From: Thermoanaerobacterales bacterium
GTDB taxonomy: Bacteria; Bacillota; Desulfotomaculia; Desulfotomaculales; JASEER01
Assembly: GCA_030019475.1 (NCBI GenBank)
Contig: JASEER010000001.1
Coordinates: 44,236-108,235, forward strand
Direction of reading: 5' to 3'
DNA length: 64,000 bases
Below, in pieces: positions 7,444 through 15,839 of this stretch (its first letter is position 1; each line of letters starts with the position of its first letter). The notes beneath the pieces were generated by a model. It did not search any database. It saw only the letters and a program-made list of their open reading frames with translations, and had not been told where the DNA came from. A program made the position numbers and the translations under genes.

Positions 7444-8697
7444 CTACCTCCTCACCGGTACCGTTTCGTGCAGCAGCCCGATCCGGCGGACCTTGAAGTC
7501 GATGATCACGCTGATTTCGGCCTCCGGAAAGCGGTTATGCCAGTCGTAGCCGGTCCAGGCCTGCCAGGTGGGGAAGTGCTTTTTCGCCTTTTCCCCAAAG
7601 CCGAAGATATCGGCGCGGAAGTCCTGCTGCGCCCTGGTGATCACCCGGGCGGCGTCACGCTGCAGCATGGCTTCCACCGCGCGCTCCAGTTCCGGGATCC
7701 TCGCCGGGCTGTCATACTCCTCCCCGCTCTGGATACTCAGGATGTCCCCCTCCAGGCGGATGACGGCCGTGACGCGGGGGACCTCGGCGGGGTCGACCCG
7801 GACCTCGGCCGCCTGCCGGGGGGTGACCCGGACGACGATGAACTCGCGCGGATGCCGGGGGTCCTTAGCCGAAATAATGGTGTGCTTCATATCCCCCCGC
7901 AGCATCTTGACGATGCCCAGTTCGTCCCCGTTGATCGTCCCCGCCATGCGGTCGCCCCGGAAAACGGCGCCGCCCATCAGCTCCAGCTTTACGCCGCCGG
8001 TGCGCGGGATATGCCCGGCGATGTAGCTGCCCTTCGGCTTGTAGGTCGGATCGGGCGGCCCCTTCTCCTTCTCCTGCAGCCCGGCCAGGACGGCCACCGG
8101 CGAGATGCCGTAGGACTTGGAGTTGTTGTAGAGTTCGTAGAAGGTGTCGTAAGGGATGAACTCGGTGTACTTCCAGCCGCCGGTGAGCAGTTCATAGAAC
8201 TTGACCGGGTTGTCCTCCAGGATCGGGTTGATCTCTTTGATCAGCTTCTCCGCCCGCTCCTGGGCGATCAGGATGGCGGTCGTCCGCCGGAACTGGCGGA
8301 AGCGTGCCAGGGGAGCCAGGAGATCCCCCAGCCCTTCCTCGGCGAGATCCCTTGAGAAGACCACGATCTTGGCGTGTGAGAGGTCCGCCCGCCGGTCGAA
8401 AAAGGCGTTCAGCAGCTCCAGGGCGCTCAACAGGGTCGGGGCGTCCATGGAGACGGTGGAGACCGTCTGATTGCCGCCGCCACCTCCGCCACCGCCCACG
8501 CCGCCGCCCCCGGCCCCGCCGGCGATGGCCTTCGGTACGGCGACCTGCGCCGTGACCGTGAGCAGGTTCTCCCGGCCCTTGTCGATCCCCAGGGCCATAA
8601 CCCAGGCCGTTTCGTCCAGTTCGCGGTAGCTCCAGCAGCCGCCGAGCAGCAGGACGGCCAGGACCGTGACGAGCAGTCTACGGATTTTGCGCGTCAT
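7444..8697 (-). CDS. gerAC: Ger(x)C-family spore germination lipoprotein (C subunit)
   Basis: A 417-residue GerAC-type lipoprotein. The signal peptide ends in the lipobox LLLGGC (Cys21), followed by WSYRELDE, the conserved first strand of the family. The typical GIDKG segment and the C-terminal domain ending in YDWHNRFPEAEISV are present. Between about residues 59 and 77 lies an almost pure glycine run, unusual for the family and probably a flexible loop. The gene overlaps the B subunit by 20 bases. GerA-type receptors sit in the spore inner membrane and respond to nutrient germinants; the germinant is not predictable. Transcription would normally be forespore-specific (sigma-G), which I could not demonstrate here. 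Confidence 0.92.
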   Translation of the reverse strand: MTRKIRRLLVTVLAVLLLGGCWSYRELDETAWVMALGIDKGRENLLTVTAQVAVPKAIAGGAGGGGVGGGGGGGGNQTVSTVSMDAPTLLSALELLNAFFDRRADLSHAKIVVFSRDLAEEGLGDLLAPLARFRQFRRTTAILIAQERAEKLIKEINPILEDNPVKFYELLTGGWKYTEFIPYDTFYELYNNSKSYGISPVAVLAGLQEKEKGPPDPTYKPKGSYIAGHIPRTGGVKLELMGGAVFRGDRMAGTINGDELGIVKMLRGDMKHTIISAKDPRHPREFIVVRVTPRQAAEVRVDPAEVPRVTAVIRLEGDILSIQSGEEYDSPARIPELERAVEAMLQRDAARVITRAQQDFRADIFGFGEKAKKHFPTWQAWTGYDWHNRFPEAEISVIIDFKVRRIGLLHETVPVRR

Positions 8698-9790
8698 CCC
8701 GCGGCAGCCCTCCCTTCCTATTGCGCCACCAGGTGGCGAGGGTCAGCACCAGGGTGATGAGACCGATGGCCGGCATGCTCCACAGCCGCAGGAAACCGTT
8801 GTCGAGTTCGATGGCGCTGGCCACGTTGACGGGGTAAAAGCTGACGGCCGTGACCAGGACCGCCGCGGGCAGGATGAAGACCTTGCTGCAGGGCAGTCTC
8901 AGGCTGCGGGAGAGGACCGCCGTGACCGCCCAGAGCGCCACCGCGAGTTGCACCAGGGCCATCATGACCCACATCGGCAGGAACAGGGCCTCGGCCCGCT
9001 GCAGGAAGCGCCCCAGCAGGACCAGGCGGGAGAGTTCGAAAACCGGCAGAGACAGCTCGCTGGTGACCGGATAGGGAAAACAGAGGCTGACGATCAGCAC
9101 GCCCAGGGTCAATACGCAACCCGCCAGGCCGATACTCCAGAAGCCGATGGTCCGCAGCGCCCCCCGGGGGATGAAGGGGGTGAGGAAGAAGAGCAGGAAG
9201 ATCTCGGCCACGACGCCGGAGGTCACCAATCCGCCACTCAGGAGGCGGCCGGGGCCGGACCCGCCCAGGGGCATGATGTTCTGGATGCTCCAGTAGGGCG
9301 TGGTCATGGCGAATAAAAGGGCCAATCCGAGGCCCAGGAAAAGACTGTAAACCCGGGCGACGCGGGCGATGGTGTCGAACCCCAGGTAAACCACGACCAC
9401 GATGGCGGCGACGTAAAAGAAGACCACCACGCCGATCGGCGTGTCCGGCAGGAAACCGGTCAGCAGCCACTCGGAGAACTGCCGCAGGTTCAGGCCGGTG
9501 AGCAGCAGGATGATCATCAGGAAGAGGACGGAGACGGCCATGTTGACGTAAGGGCCGAGCAGCGCCTCTCCGGCCTCGATGATGGTGCGGCCGGGGAAGT
9601 GGTCCAGCACCCAGGCCAGGGCGAGGAAGATGACCAGGGCCACCAGCGTGTGCAGGACGGGCAGCAGCCAGGCCGCCGTGGTCCCCACATGGTAGAGGAT
9701 GATCTGGTGCGAGAGGAACAGCTTCGCGATCAGGAAGATGACGGTGACCGTGACCGCCTCCTGCACGCCCAGGCGGGGTTCCCTAGCCAC
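8678..9790 (-). CDS. gerAB: GerAB-family spore germination transporter subunit (B subunit)
   Basis: An integral membrane protein of 370 residues with about ten helices, of the GerAB/ArcD/ProY branch of the amino-acid permease superfamily, which binds the germinant. I place the start at GTG 9790, behind AAGGAGGA and overlapping the last eight bases of the A subunit (GTGGCTAG); the longer reading frame reaching 9838 has no comparable ribosome-binding site. The helix LGVQEAVTVTVIFLIAKLFL opens the protein. It sits between gerAA-like and gerAC-like genes, the standard A-B-C order, with overlaps on both sides. Confidence 0.92.
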   Translation of the reverse strand: MAREPRLGVQEAVTVTVIFLIAKLFLSHQIILYHVGTTAAWLLPVLHTLVALVIFLALAWVLDHFPGRTIIEAGEALLGPYVNMAVSVLFLMIILLLTGLNLRQFSEWLLTGFLPDTPIGVVVFFYVAAIVVVVYLGFDTIARVARVYSLFLGLGLALLFAMTTPYWSIQNIMPLGGSGPGRLLSGGLVTSGVVAEIFLLFFLTPFIPRGALRTIGFWSIGLAGCVLTLGVLIVSLCFPYPVTSELSLPVFELSRLVLLGRFLQRAEALFLPMWVMMALVQLAVALWAVTAVLSRSLRLPCSKVFILPAAVLVTAVSFYPVNVASAIELDNGFLRLWSMPAIGLITLVLTLATWWRNRKGGLPRDDAQNP

Positions 9791-11690
9791 GGCGATCGCC
9801 TCCTCCTTCCGGGCCGCCCCGGGGTTTCCGGCGGTCACGTATCAGCCAGCCGCGGCTGACCCGCGGCTGGCGCTCCCGGCGGAGGGGGTCGAGGTAGTCG
9901 GGCCGGCTCTCCTGTTCCCAGGCCGGCCCGCGCCAGAAGTAGTCCGGGCTGGAAGCCGTGACCGGGGCCAGCGGCGCCAGGTAGGGGACGCCGAAGGAGC
10001 GCATGTTGGCCAGGAGCGCCACGTGGAGGAAGAGGCCGACGACAATCCCGAAGAGGCCCAGGATGCTGCCGAGCAGGATGTAGGCAAAGCGCAGGGCGCG
10101 GATGCTCAGGCCCAGGCCGTAGTTGGGGATGGCGAAGCTTCCCAGCGCGGTCACGGCGACGACCACGATCAGGATCGGGCTGACGATGTTCGCGGCGACG
10201 GCGGCCTGGCCCAGGATCAGGGCGCCGACGATACCCAGGGTCGTGCCGACGGTGCCCGGGATGCGGATGCCGGCCTCGCGGATCAGCTCAAAGGAGACCT
10301 CCAGGAGCAGAAGTTCGACCACCGTGGGGAAGGGCACCCTCTCCCGGGCGCCGGTCATGGCCAGCATCAGGTCGGTCGGAATGAACTCCGGGTGGAAGGT
10401 GGTGATGGCCACATAGACGCCCGGGAGCAGGAGCGCCACCAGAAAGCCCAGGAAGCGGATCAGGCGCAGCATCGTTCCGAAGGGAAAGCGGACGTAGGCG
10501 TCCTCCGCCGCTTGGAAGAGGGAGAAGAAGGTTGCCGGAACGATCAGGGCGAAGGGGTTGCCGTCGGGCAGGACGGCCACCTGCCCTTCCACCAGCGCCG
10601 CGGCGACGCGGTCCGGGCGCTCGGTGGCCAGGACCTGGGGCGCCAGCCCGTAGGGGGCGTCCTCGATGAGCTGCTCGATCAGCCCGCTCTCGCTCACCAG
10701 GTCGGAGCGGACCGATTGCAGCCGGCGCTTGACTTCAGTCACGATCTCCGGGTTGGCGATGGAGTCCATGTACATCACTGCGGCCTGGGCGGTGCTCATC
10801 TTCCCGATTTTGACGAACTCGGTGACCAGGGCCGGGTCGCGCAGGATCTTGCGCACCAGGGTGGTGTTGGTGCGGATATGCTCGACGAAGCTCTCCTGGG
10901 GACCGCGGATGACGGCCTCGATGCGGGGTGGGGAGACGCTGCGGTGCGCCCAGTTCTTGGTCTCGATGAGGAGCGCCTGGGCGCAGCCGTCGATGAGCAG
11001 GGCGGTGTCGGCGTTCATCACGCCGGCCACCACGTCCACGAAGGTCGCGGCGGGGGCGACCTGGTTCCCCGGCAGCAGGGTCTCCAGGACCTGGCGGAAG
11101 ATCGGCGGAGCGGCGGCGACCTCGCGGTCCTTCTTCTCCTCCTTGTCCTTCTTGCCTCCCCGGTCGCCGTCCTCCGCGCCGGGACGGCGGTGATGGATCT
11201 TGAAGCTCGGCTTCTCCGGTCCCTTCCGGGGCTGTTCCGGGGCGGGGCGCAACCCGGCCAGGAGCATCAGCGGCTGCAGGATGAACTGGTCCTGGACGAC
11301 GGTGCTCACCAGGCCGTCGTAGAAGATGATCATCGCCCGGACGGGGGGGTCGGTGTTGATGCTGAACTCGCGCAGGATGGCGTCGTTATTGACCTCGGCG
11401 CGGAAGAGGTTCTTTAAGACCTCCTTGTTGGCGTCCAGGCTGTCCGAGAGGCGGGCCCTTTCACGGATGATGGAGTTTAATCGTTCGGCCTCGGCGAGGT
11501 GTTGGCGTCCCTTGCCGGTCAGCGCGTCTTCGTTGCCGTTATCCTGTGAAGGGGGCGTCCGGGAGCTTTGACGGTCTTCGCCCCCGGATTCGAACCTGCC
11601 GGATGGTTCCTCCGGCTCTTTGAAAAGCAGCGTACGCTGCAGAAATCGCACAAGGCCCAAGGCGCAATCCCCCGCCCGTTCTATATCCAT
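9783..11690 (-). CDS. gerAA: GerAA-family spore germination protein (A subunit)
   Basis: A 635-residue GerA-family protein. The hydrophilic N-terminal part (to about residue 330) includes a long charged low-complexity insert near 160-195 (KKDKEEKKD), then the conserved GerA segments AALVEGQVAVLPDGNPFALIVPATFFSLFQ and LPGVYVAITTFHPEFIP, and about five helices, ending with an arginine-rich tail. In the receptor this subunit forms the oligomeric ion channel. The start at 11690 has only a weak ribosome-binding site. It is the first large gene of the operon, 55 bases after a 33-aa membrane peptide gene that may be co-transcribed. Confidence 0.93.
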   Translation of the reverse strand: MDIERAGDCALGLVRFLQRTLLFKEPEEPSGRFESGGEDRQSSRTPPSQDNGNEDALTGKGRQHLAEAERLNSIIRERARLSDSLDANKEVLKNLFRAEVNNDAILREFSINTDPPVRAMIIFYDGLVSTVVQDQFILQPLMLLAGLRPAPEQPRKGPEKPSFKIHHRRPGAEDGDRGGKKDKEEKKDREVAAAPPIFRQVLETLLPGNQVAPAATFVDVVAGVMNADTALLIDGCAQALLIETKNWAHRSVSPPRIEAVIRGPQESFVEHIRTNTTLVRKILRDPALVTEFVKIGKMSTAQAAVMYMDSIANPEIVTEVKRRLQSVRSDLVSESGLIEQLIEDAPYGLAPQVLATERPDRVAAALVEGQVAVLPDGNPFALIVPATFFSLFQAAEDAYVRFPFGTMLRLIRFLGFLVALLLPGVYVAITTFHPEFIPTDLMLAMTGARERVPFPTVVELLLLEVSFELIREAGIRIPGTVGTTLGIVGALILGQAAVAANIVSPILIVVVAVTALGSFAIPNYGLGLSIRALRFAYILLGSILGLFGIVVGLFLHVALLANMRSFGVPYLAPLAPVTASSPDYFWRGPAWEQESRPDYLDPLRRERQPRVSRGWLIRDRRKPRGGPEGGGDRRG

Positions 11691-11745
11691 GTCTAGCTTT
11701 TGAAGTCAGGGGGGGGATATGCGAGGGGATAAATGGCGGAGATAG

Positions 11746-11847
11746 CTACATCCGGAACATCTTCTTGAGGGCGACATAATAGATGGCCAGGCCCAGCAGG
11801 CCGCCGACGCCCGCCAGGATCAGCAGGCCGGCGAGCAAGCTCTTCAT
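11746..11847 (-). CDS. 33-residue membrane microprotein upstream of the germinant-receptor operon
   Basis: ATG at 11847 follows GGGAGGTG at good spacing. The product is one hydrophobic helix (LLAGLLILAGVGGLLGLAIYY, residues 4-24) with a short basic tail (KKMFRM). No family recognised. It is on the same strand as gerAA, 55 bases upstream, and may be the first cistron of that operon. Confidence 0.55.
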   Translation of the reverse strand: MKSLLAGLLILAGVGGLLGLAIYYVALKKMFRM

Positions 11848-11908
11848 AGCGCGTCACCTCCCGCCCGGACCTGGTGTTATTCTGTACCACATGATTTCCA
11901 TCCACTCC

Positions 11909-11993
11909 GGACGACCGACGCCCGACAACCAATGGATCAGGGATTCACGCAGTGAATCCCTTCGAGTCTGACGCCCGACGCCCGACGACTGAC
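11909..11993. repeat. Intergenic repeat, copy A (palindrome with CGACGACC-type flanks)
   Basis: GGGATTCAC-N3-GTGAATCCC (11940-11960) flanked on both sides by tandem GACGCCCGACGCCCGACGA-like words. Related units occur at 23259, 32341 and 59940. It abuts the stop of the KtrB gene. Confidence 0.6.
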
Positions 11994-13340
11994 CTAGCCG
12001 ACCAGGATTTTCTCCTCCGGCATCCGCAACAGGCCCCGCCGCGCCTTTTCGGCCAGGGCGTAGGCGGCGGTCAGCGGACCGATGCGGCCCAGGAACATAG
12101 TGAGGATGATCAGGATACGGCCGGCCGGGGAGAGGTCGGGGGTTACCCCGAGGGAGAGGCCGACGGTGCCGAACGCGGAGACGGTTTCAAAAAACAGGGC
12201 GAGGAAGTTCTTCCCGGGCTCGGTGACGGTGAGCAGGAGGGTTACCGTTATGACCAGGGTCGCGGCCAAAACGGCCAGGGTCAGGGCGCGGGTTACCTGG
12301 CGATGGGGAAGACGCCGCCCGAAGACCTCGGGGCTCTCTTTGCCCTGGAGGGAAGCGACCACCGAGAGGGCGATGGCGGCGAAGGTCGTAGTCTTGATGC
12401 CACCCCCGGTGGAAGCCGGCGAGGCGCCGATGAACATCAGGATGATAATGAGGAACTGGGTCGCCACGTTCAGGCTCGTGAGGTCGACGGTATTGAACCC
12501 GGCCGTCCTGGGGGTGACGGACTGAAAGAAGGCAGCCAGGATTTGGGCGCCCGGGGTAAGCGACGCCAGGGCATGGTCGTGCTCCAGGGCCAGGAAGAGC
12601 ACGGTGCCGAGGGCAAGCAGCAGCACCGTGGTGACGAGTACGAGCTTGGCGTGGAGAATCAGGGCGGCGAAGCTTCGCCGTTGGTAGATGTTCAGGATTA
12701 CCGGGAATCCCAGCCCGCCCAGGATGATAAGAGCGGCGACCGAGAGGCTGACCGTCGGGTCGGCCGCATACGCGGTCAGGGAACGGAACTCTCCGAAGAG
12801 GTCAAACCCGGCGTTGTTGAAGGCCGATACGGCATGGAACAGGCCGAACCAGGCTCCTTTGGGGAAGCCGAATTCCAGTGTCCAGCGTAGACCCAGGATG
12901 ACGGCGAAGGAGAGTTCGATGGCCAGGGTTAAGAGGATGATGTAGCGTGCCAGGCGGACTACTCCGGCCATGTCATTGACGTTCAGGCTTTCGCGGATCA
13001 GGATGCGTTGCCGCAGGCCGATGCGATAGCCCAGGAGGATATAGAGCAAGGCGGCCATGGTCATTATTCCCAGCCCGCCGATCTGGATCAGGGAAAGGAT
13101 GACCACCTGGCCGAAGGTGGACCAGTGCGTCGCCGTGTCGACGACCACCAGCCCGGTGACGCAAACGGCCGATGTCGCGGTGAAGAGGGCTGTCAGGTAC
13201 GTCGTCTCTTCGCCTGGGCGGGTGGCCCAGGGCAGGGAAAGGAGCAGGCTCCCGGCAAAGATGGCCGAGGCGAATCCGAGGGCGACGATTTGGGGAGGGG
13301 TGAGCCGCTGGAAAAGACCTTTACGCAACCCTGCGGTCAA
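11994..13340 (-). CDS. Potassium uptake protein, KtrB/TrkH family
   Basis: A 448-residue K+ channel-like transporter with four M1-P-M2 repeats. The four pore loops are recognisable: TSAVCVTGLVV, SAFNNAGFDLFG, SVTPRTAGFNT and SAFGTVGLSLG, each with the key glycine of the selectivity filter. The gating loop rich in Gly/Ala/Ser (GASPASTGGGIKTTT) lies near residue 305. The TTG start follows GGGGGG. Length and short loops favour KtrB over TrkH. The regulatory RCK partner (KtrA) is not adjacent. It would import K+ coupled to Na+ or H+ and help osmoadaptation. Confidence 0.9.
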   Translation of the reverse strand: MTAGLRKGLFQRLTPPQIVALGFASAIFAGSLLLSLPWATRPGEETTYLTALFTATSAVCVTGLVVVDTATHWSTFGQVVILSLIQIGGLGIMTMAALLYILLGYRIGLRQRILIRESLNVNDMAGVVRLARYIILLTLAIELSFAVILGLRWTLEFGFPKGAWFGLFHAVSAFNNAGFDLFGEFRSLTAYAADPTVSLSVAALIILGGLGFPVILNIYQRRSFAALILHAKLVLVTTVLLLALGTVLFLALEHDHALASLTPGAQILAAFFQSVTPRTAGFNTVDLTSLNVATQFLIIILMFIGASPASTGGGIKTTTFAAIALSVVASLQGKESPEVFGRRLPHRQVTRALTLAVLAATLVITVTLLLTVTEPGKNFLALFFETVSAFGTVGLSLGVTPDLSPAGRILIILTMFLGRIGPLTAAYALAEKARRGLLRMPEEKILVG

Positions 13341-13432
13341 GTTTGTGCCCCCCGGCGATGATGGTAAAGCGGTTACCGTTCATTCTTACTTAGAATGGGT
13401 TAGAGCGAGAGGCGATTATGCCCTGGCGGCGC

Positions 13433-13867
13433 CTAAAGGTAGATTACCGTGTCCCCCTCGACTTCCGGGTTCCCCACCAGATCAAGAGGCACCCGCTCCA
13501 GCCAGTCCGGGCCGTACTCGATCTCCATCTGCAGCACCCGGGCGCGGCCGTCCTCGGTGATGGCCCGCTTGTCGTCGTCCAGGGAACGCAAACTCGGGCG
13601 CGTTCCGGTAAAGTAACCGGCGGCGCCCTTAGGGTTCTTGCCGTACTTGCGGCAGAACCAGGAAAGTTCGACGGGTGTGACCAATCCCCCGGCGCGTGCG
13701 ACCTCGGCCAGGGGAGCCACCCAGCGGATGGTCCCCACCAGGATCTCCTTGCCTCCCTCGCTGTAAAGGTTATGGATCTGGGTCTTGATGACCTTTAATT
13801 CCTGTTCCAGGACGGCCAGGCGGTCCACAAGGCTTTTCAGGAGATCGAGGTCGACTTCAACCTTCAC
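13433..13867 (-). CDS. Conserved-looking protein of unknown function with N-terminal coiled coil
   Basis: A 144-residue soluble protein. GTG at 13867 follows GGGGAG with eight-base spacing; the reading frame runs further upstream but through low-quality sequence. Residues 5-38 form a heptad-like helix (LLKSLVDRLAVLEQELKVI). The remainder is mixed, with WFCRKYGKNPKGAAGYF near 70-86 and an acidic, strand-rich end. I do not recognise a family or catalytic motif. It is co-oriented with the zinc-ribbon gene upstream and KtrB downstream. Confidence 0.6.
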   Translation of the reverse strand: MKVEVDLDLLKSLVDRLAVLEQELKVIKTQIHNLYSEGGKEILVGTIRWVAPLAEVARAGGLVTPVELSWFCRKYGKNPKGAAGYFTGTRPSLRSLDDDKRAITEDGRARVLQMEIEYGPDWLERVPLDLVGNPEVEGDTVIYL

Positions 13868-13953
13868 CGGGTGCGCTCCCCTCTTACAGTGCAAAACCTT
13901 ATTCCCTATCATAACGAATCGCCGGGTAAAGATCCACAGTTGAGGGAAGGAAA

Positions 13954-13974
13954 CGGCCACCCAAAGGGTGGCCG
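13954..13974 (-). terminator. Hairpin after the zinc-ribbon gene
   Basis: Nine-pair stem CGGCCACCC / GGGTGGCCG with a three-base loop, followed on the minus strand by TTTCCTTCC. A moderate terminator candidate between the zinc-ribbon gene and the coiled-coil gene. Confidence 0.45.
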
Positions 13975-14022
13975 GTCGATAACCAACGCCAAGTCTCTCC
14001 CGCCGTTTTTTAGGATCCCCGT

Positions 14023-14286
14023 TCAGGAACGGGCGCCGCCGGCCACCGACGGCGGCCGGTGGGGATCCCACTCCAGGTGGCACTTGTCGCACTCCAGCAG
14101 GGGGTGTTTCAGGTACCAGCCCAGGCAGAGGAGCCACCAGAGGGGGATGATCGTCATAAAAATGAAGTAAGCGATACCGATCAGTCCCAGGAAGACGGTC
14201 CCGCCGAAACCCCAGCCCAGGAACTTGCCGTACTGCCCGATCTTGACCACCTTTGTCGAGCCGCACTTCGGACACTCCAGGAGCAT
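14023..14286 (-). CDS. Small membrane protein with N-terminal zinc ribbon
   Basis: An 87-residue protein: a zinc knuckle CPKCG (Cys5, Cys8), then one long or two short hydrophobic helices (about residues 24-57), then a second pair CDKCH (Cys66, Cys69). The two half-sites could fold together to bind one zinc on the cytoplasmic face. The start follows GGAGGT. No specific family is recognised; small zinc-ribbon membrane proteins of this type are common in Firmicutes and of unknown role. Confidence 0.6.
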   Translation of the reverse strand: MLLECPKCGSTKVVKIGQYGKFLGWGFGGTVFLGLIGIAYFIFMTIIPLWWLLCLGWYLKHPLLECDKCHLEWDPHRPPSVAGGARS

Positions 14287-14406
14287 TGCCTAACCTCCTC
14301 TCTCTGTTCCCCGCGAAGAATTAGGACAGGCGTATCGCCTTTCATTATACCATTGTTGCGCCGTTGTTGCCGGGGCAACTTCATCCGCCGGCACCGGGAA
14401 AAACCC

Positions 14407-14436
14407 TTGACATGGACGGTCTCGTTCTGGTATCAT
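14407..14436 (+). promoter_or_regulatory. Promoter of the aroF-pheA T-box transcript
   Basis: TTGACA (14407-14412), 18 bases, TATCAT (14431-14436). It is followed by the T-box leader. Confidence 0.7.
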
Positions 14437-14776
14437 TTTTCTAATTTCAAAAAGGTAAAGACCGTGAAGGGGAAAAGTAGGCCCGCCCCAGCCTCACAGG
14501 GAGGGTGCGTCACCGACTGCGAGCGCGTCCAGGCATGACCGGCTGAAGTTCTCCCCGGAGTTGCCGGCTGAAAGAGAAGCCAGAGGCCGGAAGTCGGAGA
14601 GCAGAATGCTCTGATTCTTTCCACCTCTTTCGATAATGATCTCTTGCTTCTGACTTCTTTTGAGTAGGTCGCGCCGGAATCTCCCGCCGTTACCCGGGAG
14701 GGGGTATCGGATTCGTCCCGTACCTTGCCGAAGCGGGTCTTACGACCAACCAGGGTGGTACCGCGGAGGGCGCAAT

Positions 14777-14811
14777 GCCTTTCGTCCCTTAGGACGGAAG
14801 GCTTTTTGTTT
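14777..14811 (+). terminator. First T-box terminator
   Basis: Eleven-pair stem GCCTTTCGTCC / GGACGGAAGGC followed by TTTTTGTTT. It is mutually exclusive with the antiterminator containing the first T-box sequence. Confidence 0.88.
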
Positions 14812-14884
14812 GAGGGGACGGTTTCCCGTATCCTGTTGAGAGGGCCTTTTACGGCCAATTTGGGTGGTACCGCGGAAGCTTAAA

Positions 14885-14928
14885 GCCCGGCTTTCGTCCC
14901 AGGCGACGGAAAGCCGGGCCTTTTTATT
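14885..14928 (+). terminator. Second T-box terminator
   Basis: Long GC stem from GCCCGGCTTTCGTC and its complement ending AAGCCGGGC (one bulge), followed by CTTTTTATT. It ends 27 bases before the aroF start. Confidence 0.88.
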
Positions 14929-14955
14929 CCTTAATCACAGAGGAGGGGATGCTTC

Positions 14956-15822
14956 ATGCAGGTGATCACTTCCGGGGCCGCCGCTGCGGCGGCGCCCATC
15001 ACCCCCGGTCCATACCCGCTGACCGGGCGGGGGGACCGGCCGGCGTCCGTCGTCCGCGTGGGGGCGCAGGTGGCTTTCGGTGAGCGCCGGGTGGTGGTTA
15101 TCGCCGGGCCCTGTGCCGTCGAAGACCCGGTGCAAATGCGGGATGCGGCGCGGGCCGCGGCCGAGGCGGGAGCGATGATGCTCCGCGGGGGCGCCTACAA
15201 GCCGCGCACGTCGCCCTACAGTTTCCAGGGGCTGGAGCGGCGGGGGTATGAACTCCTGGCCGAAGCGGGGCGGGAGGCCGGGCTGCCTACGGTCAGCGAG
15301 GTCGTGGACGAGGAAAGCCTGGCCCTGGCCCTCGAATACGTGGATATGCTTCAGATCGGTTCCCGGAACATGCAGAACTTCCGCCTTCTGCGCGCCGTCG
15401 GGCGGGCCGGAAAACCCGTGCTCTTGAAACGCGGCCTGGCGGCGACGGTTAAGGAGTGGCTGATGGCCGCCGAGTACATCCTCGCCGAGGGCAACGACCA
15501 GGTGGTGCTCTGCGAGCGGGGTATCAGGACCTTCGAGACCGCCACACGGAACACCCTGGACCTCTCCGCGGTGGCTCTCGTGAAGCGCCTCAGCCACCTG
15601 CCGGTGATCGCCGACCCGAGCCACGCCACGGGCAACCCGGACCTGATAGCCCCGATGTCCTGCGCGGCCGTCGCCGCCGGCGCCGACGGCCTGATCGTGG
15701 AGATGCACCCGCGGCCGGAGAAGGCGCTCTGCGACGGAAAACAGTCCCTGACGCCCGAGGCGTTGGCGGACATGGTGCGCCAGGTGCGCGCCGTATGCCC
15801 CGCCGTGGGGCGCGAGCTGTGA
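14956..15822 (+). CDS. aroF: 3-deoxy-7-phosphoheptulonate (DAHP) synthase, type I-beta
   Basis: A 288-residue enzyme condensing phosphoenolpyruvate and erythrose 4-phosphate, the first step of the shikimate pathway. Barrel motifs are intact: IAGPCAVE, RGGAYKPRTSPYSFQG, GSRNMQNF, LLKRG, CERGIRTFE, DPSHATG and EMHP. The N-terminal ferredoxin-like regulatory domain of the Thermotoga type is absent; only about 30 Ala/Pro-rich residues precede the barrel, and there is no fused chorismate mutase. Allosteric control may then be lost or supplied by a partner, while the T-box controls transcription. The ATG follows GAGGAGGGG; it is co-transcribed with pheA 18 bases downstream. Confidence 0.93.
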   Translation: MQVITSGAAAAAAPITPGPYPLTGRGDRPASVVRVGAQVAFGERRVVVIAGPCAVEDPVQMRDAARAAAEAGAMMLRGGAYKPRTSPYSFQGLERRGYELLAEAGREAGLPTVSEVVDEESLALALEYVDMLQIGSRNMQNFRLLRAVGRAGKPVLLKRGLAATVKEWLMAAEYILAEGNDQVVLCERGIRTFETATRNTLDLSAVALVKRLSHLPVIADPSHATGNPDLIAPMSCAAVAAGADGLIVEMHPRPEKALCDGKQSLTPEALADMVRQVRAVCPAVGREL

Positions 15823-15839
15823 GAGGGGGGGATCGCCTG

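Larger units (their letters stand above)
14461..14928 (+). promoter_or_regulatory. T-box leader, phenylalanine-type, with duplicated antiterminator/terminator
   Basis: Stem I is visible at 14461-14557: GGGGA (base of stem) then AAAAGTA (E-loop AGUA), an AG-rich bulge near 14500, the distal loop GACTGCGAG, and on the 3' side GAAG-TTC-TCCCC, which puts the specifier TTC (Phe) at 14549-14551. Two T-box sequences follow, AGGGTGGTACCGCGG (14752-14766) and TGGGTGGTACCGCGG (14861-14875), each with its own terminator. The second unit has no stem I of its own. Uncharged tRNA-Phe would have to antiterminate at both sites before aroF-pheA can be read. Between stem I and the first antiterminator lies an extra imperfect palindrome (14575-14658). 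Confidence 0.9.

Noticed and set aside
11691..11745. Possible sigma-G promoter (GCATAT) before gerAA
   Set aside because: The -35-like word is present but the -10 match is too weak to call.
15456..15839. N-terminal extension of pheA inside aroF
   Set aside because: Open only because of GC bias; the family start (IGYLGPEGTFSE) and the Shine-Dalgarno place the start at 15840.
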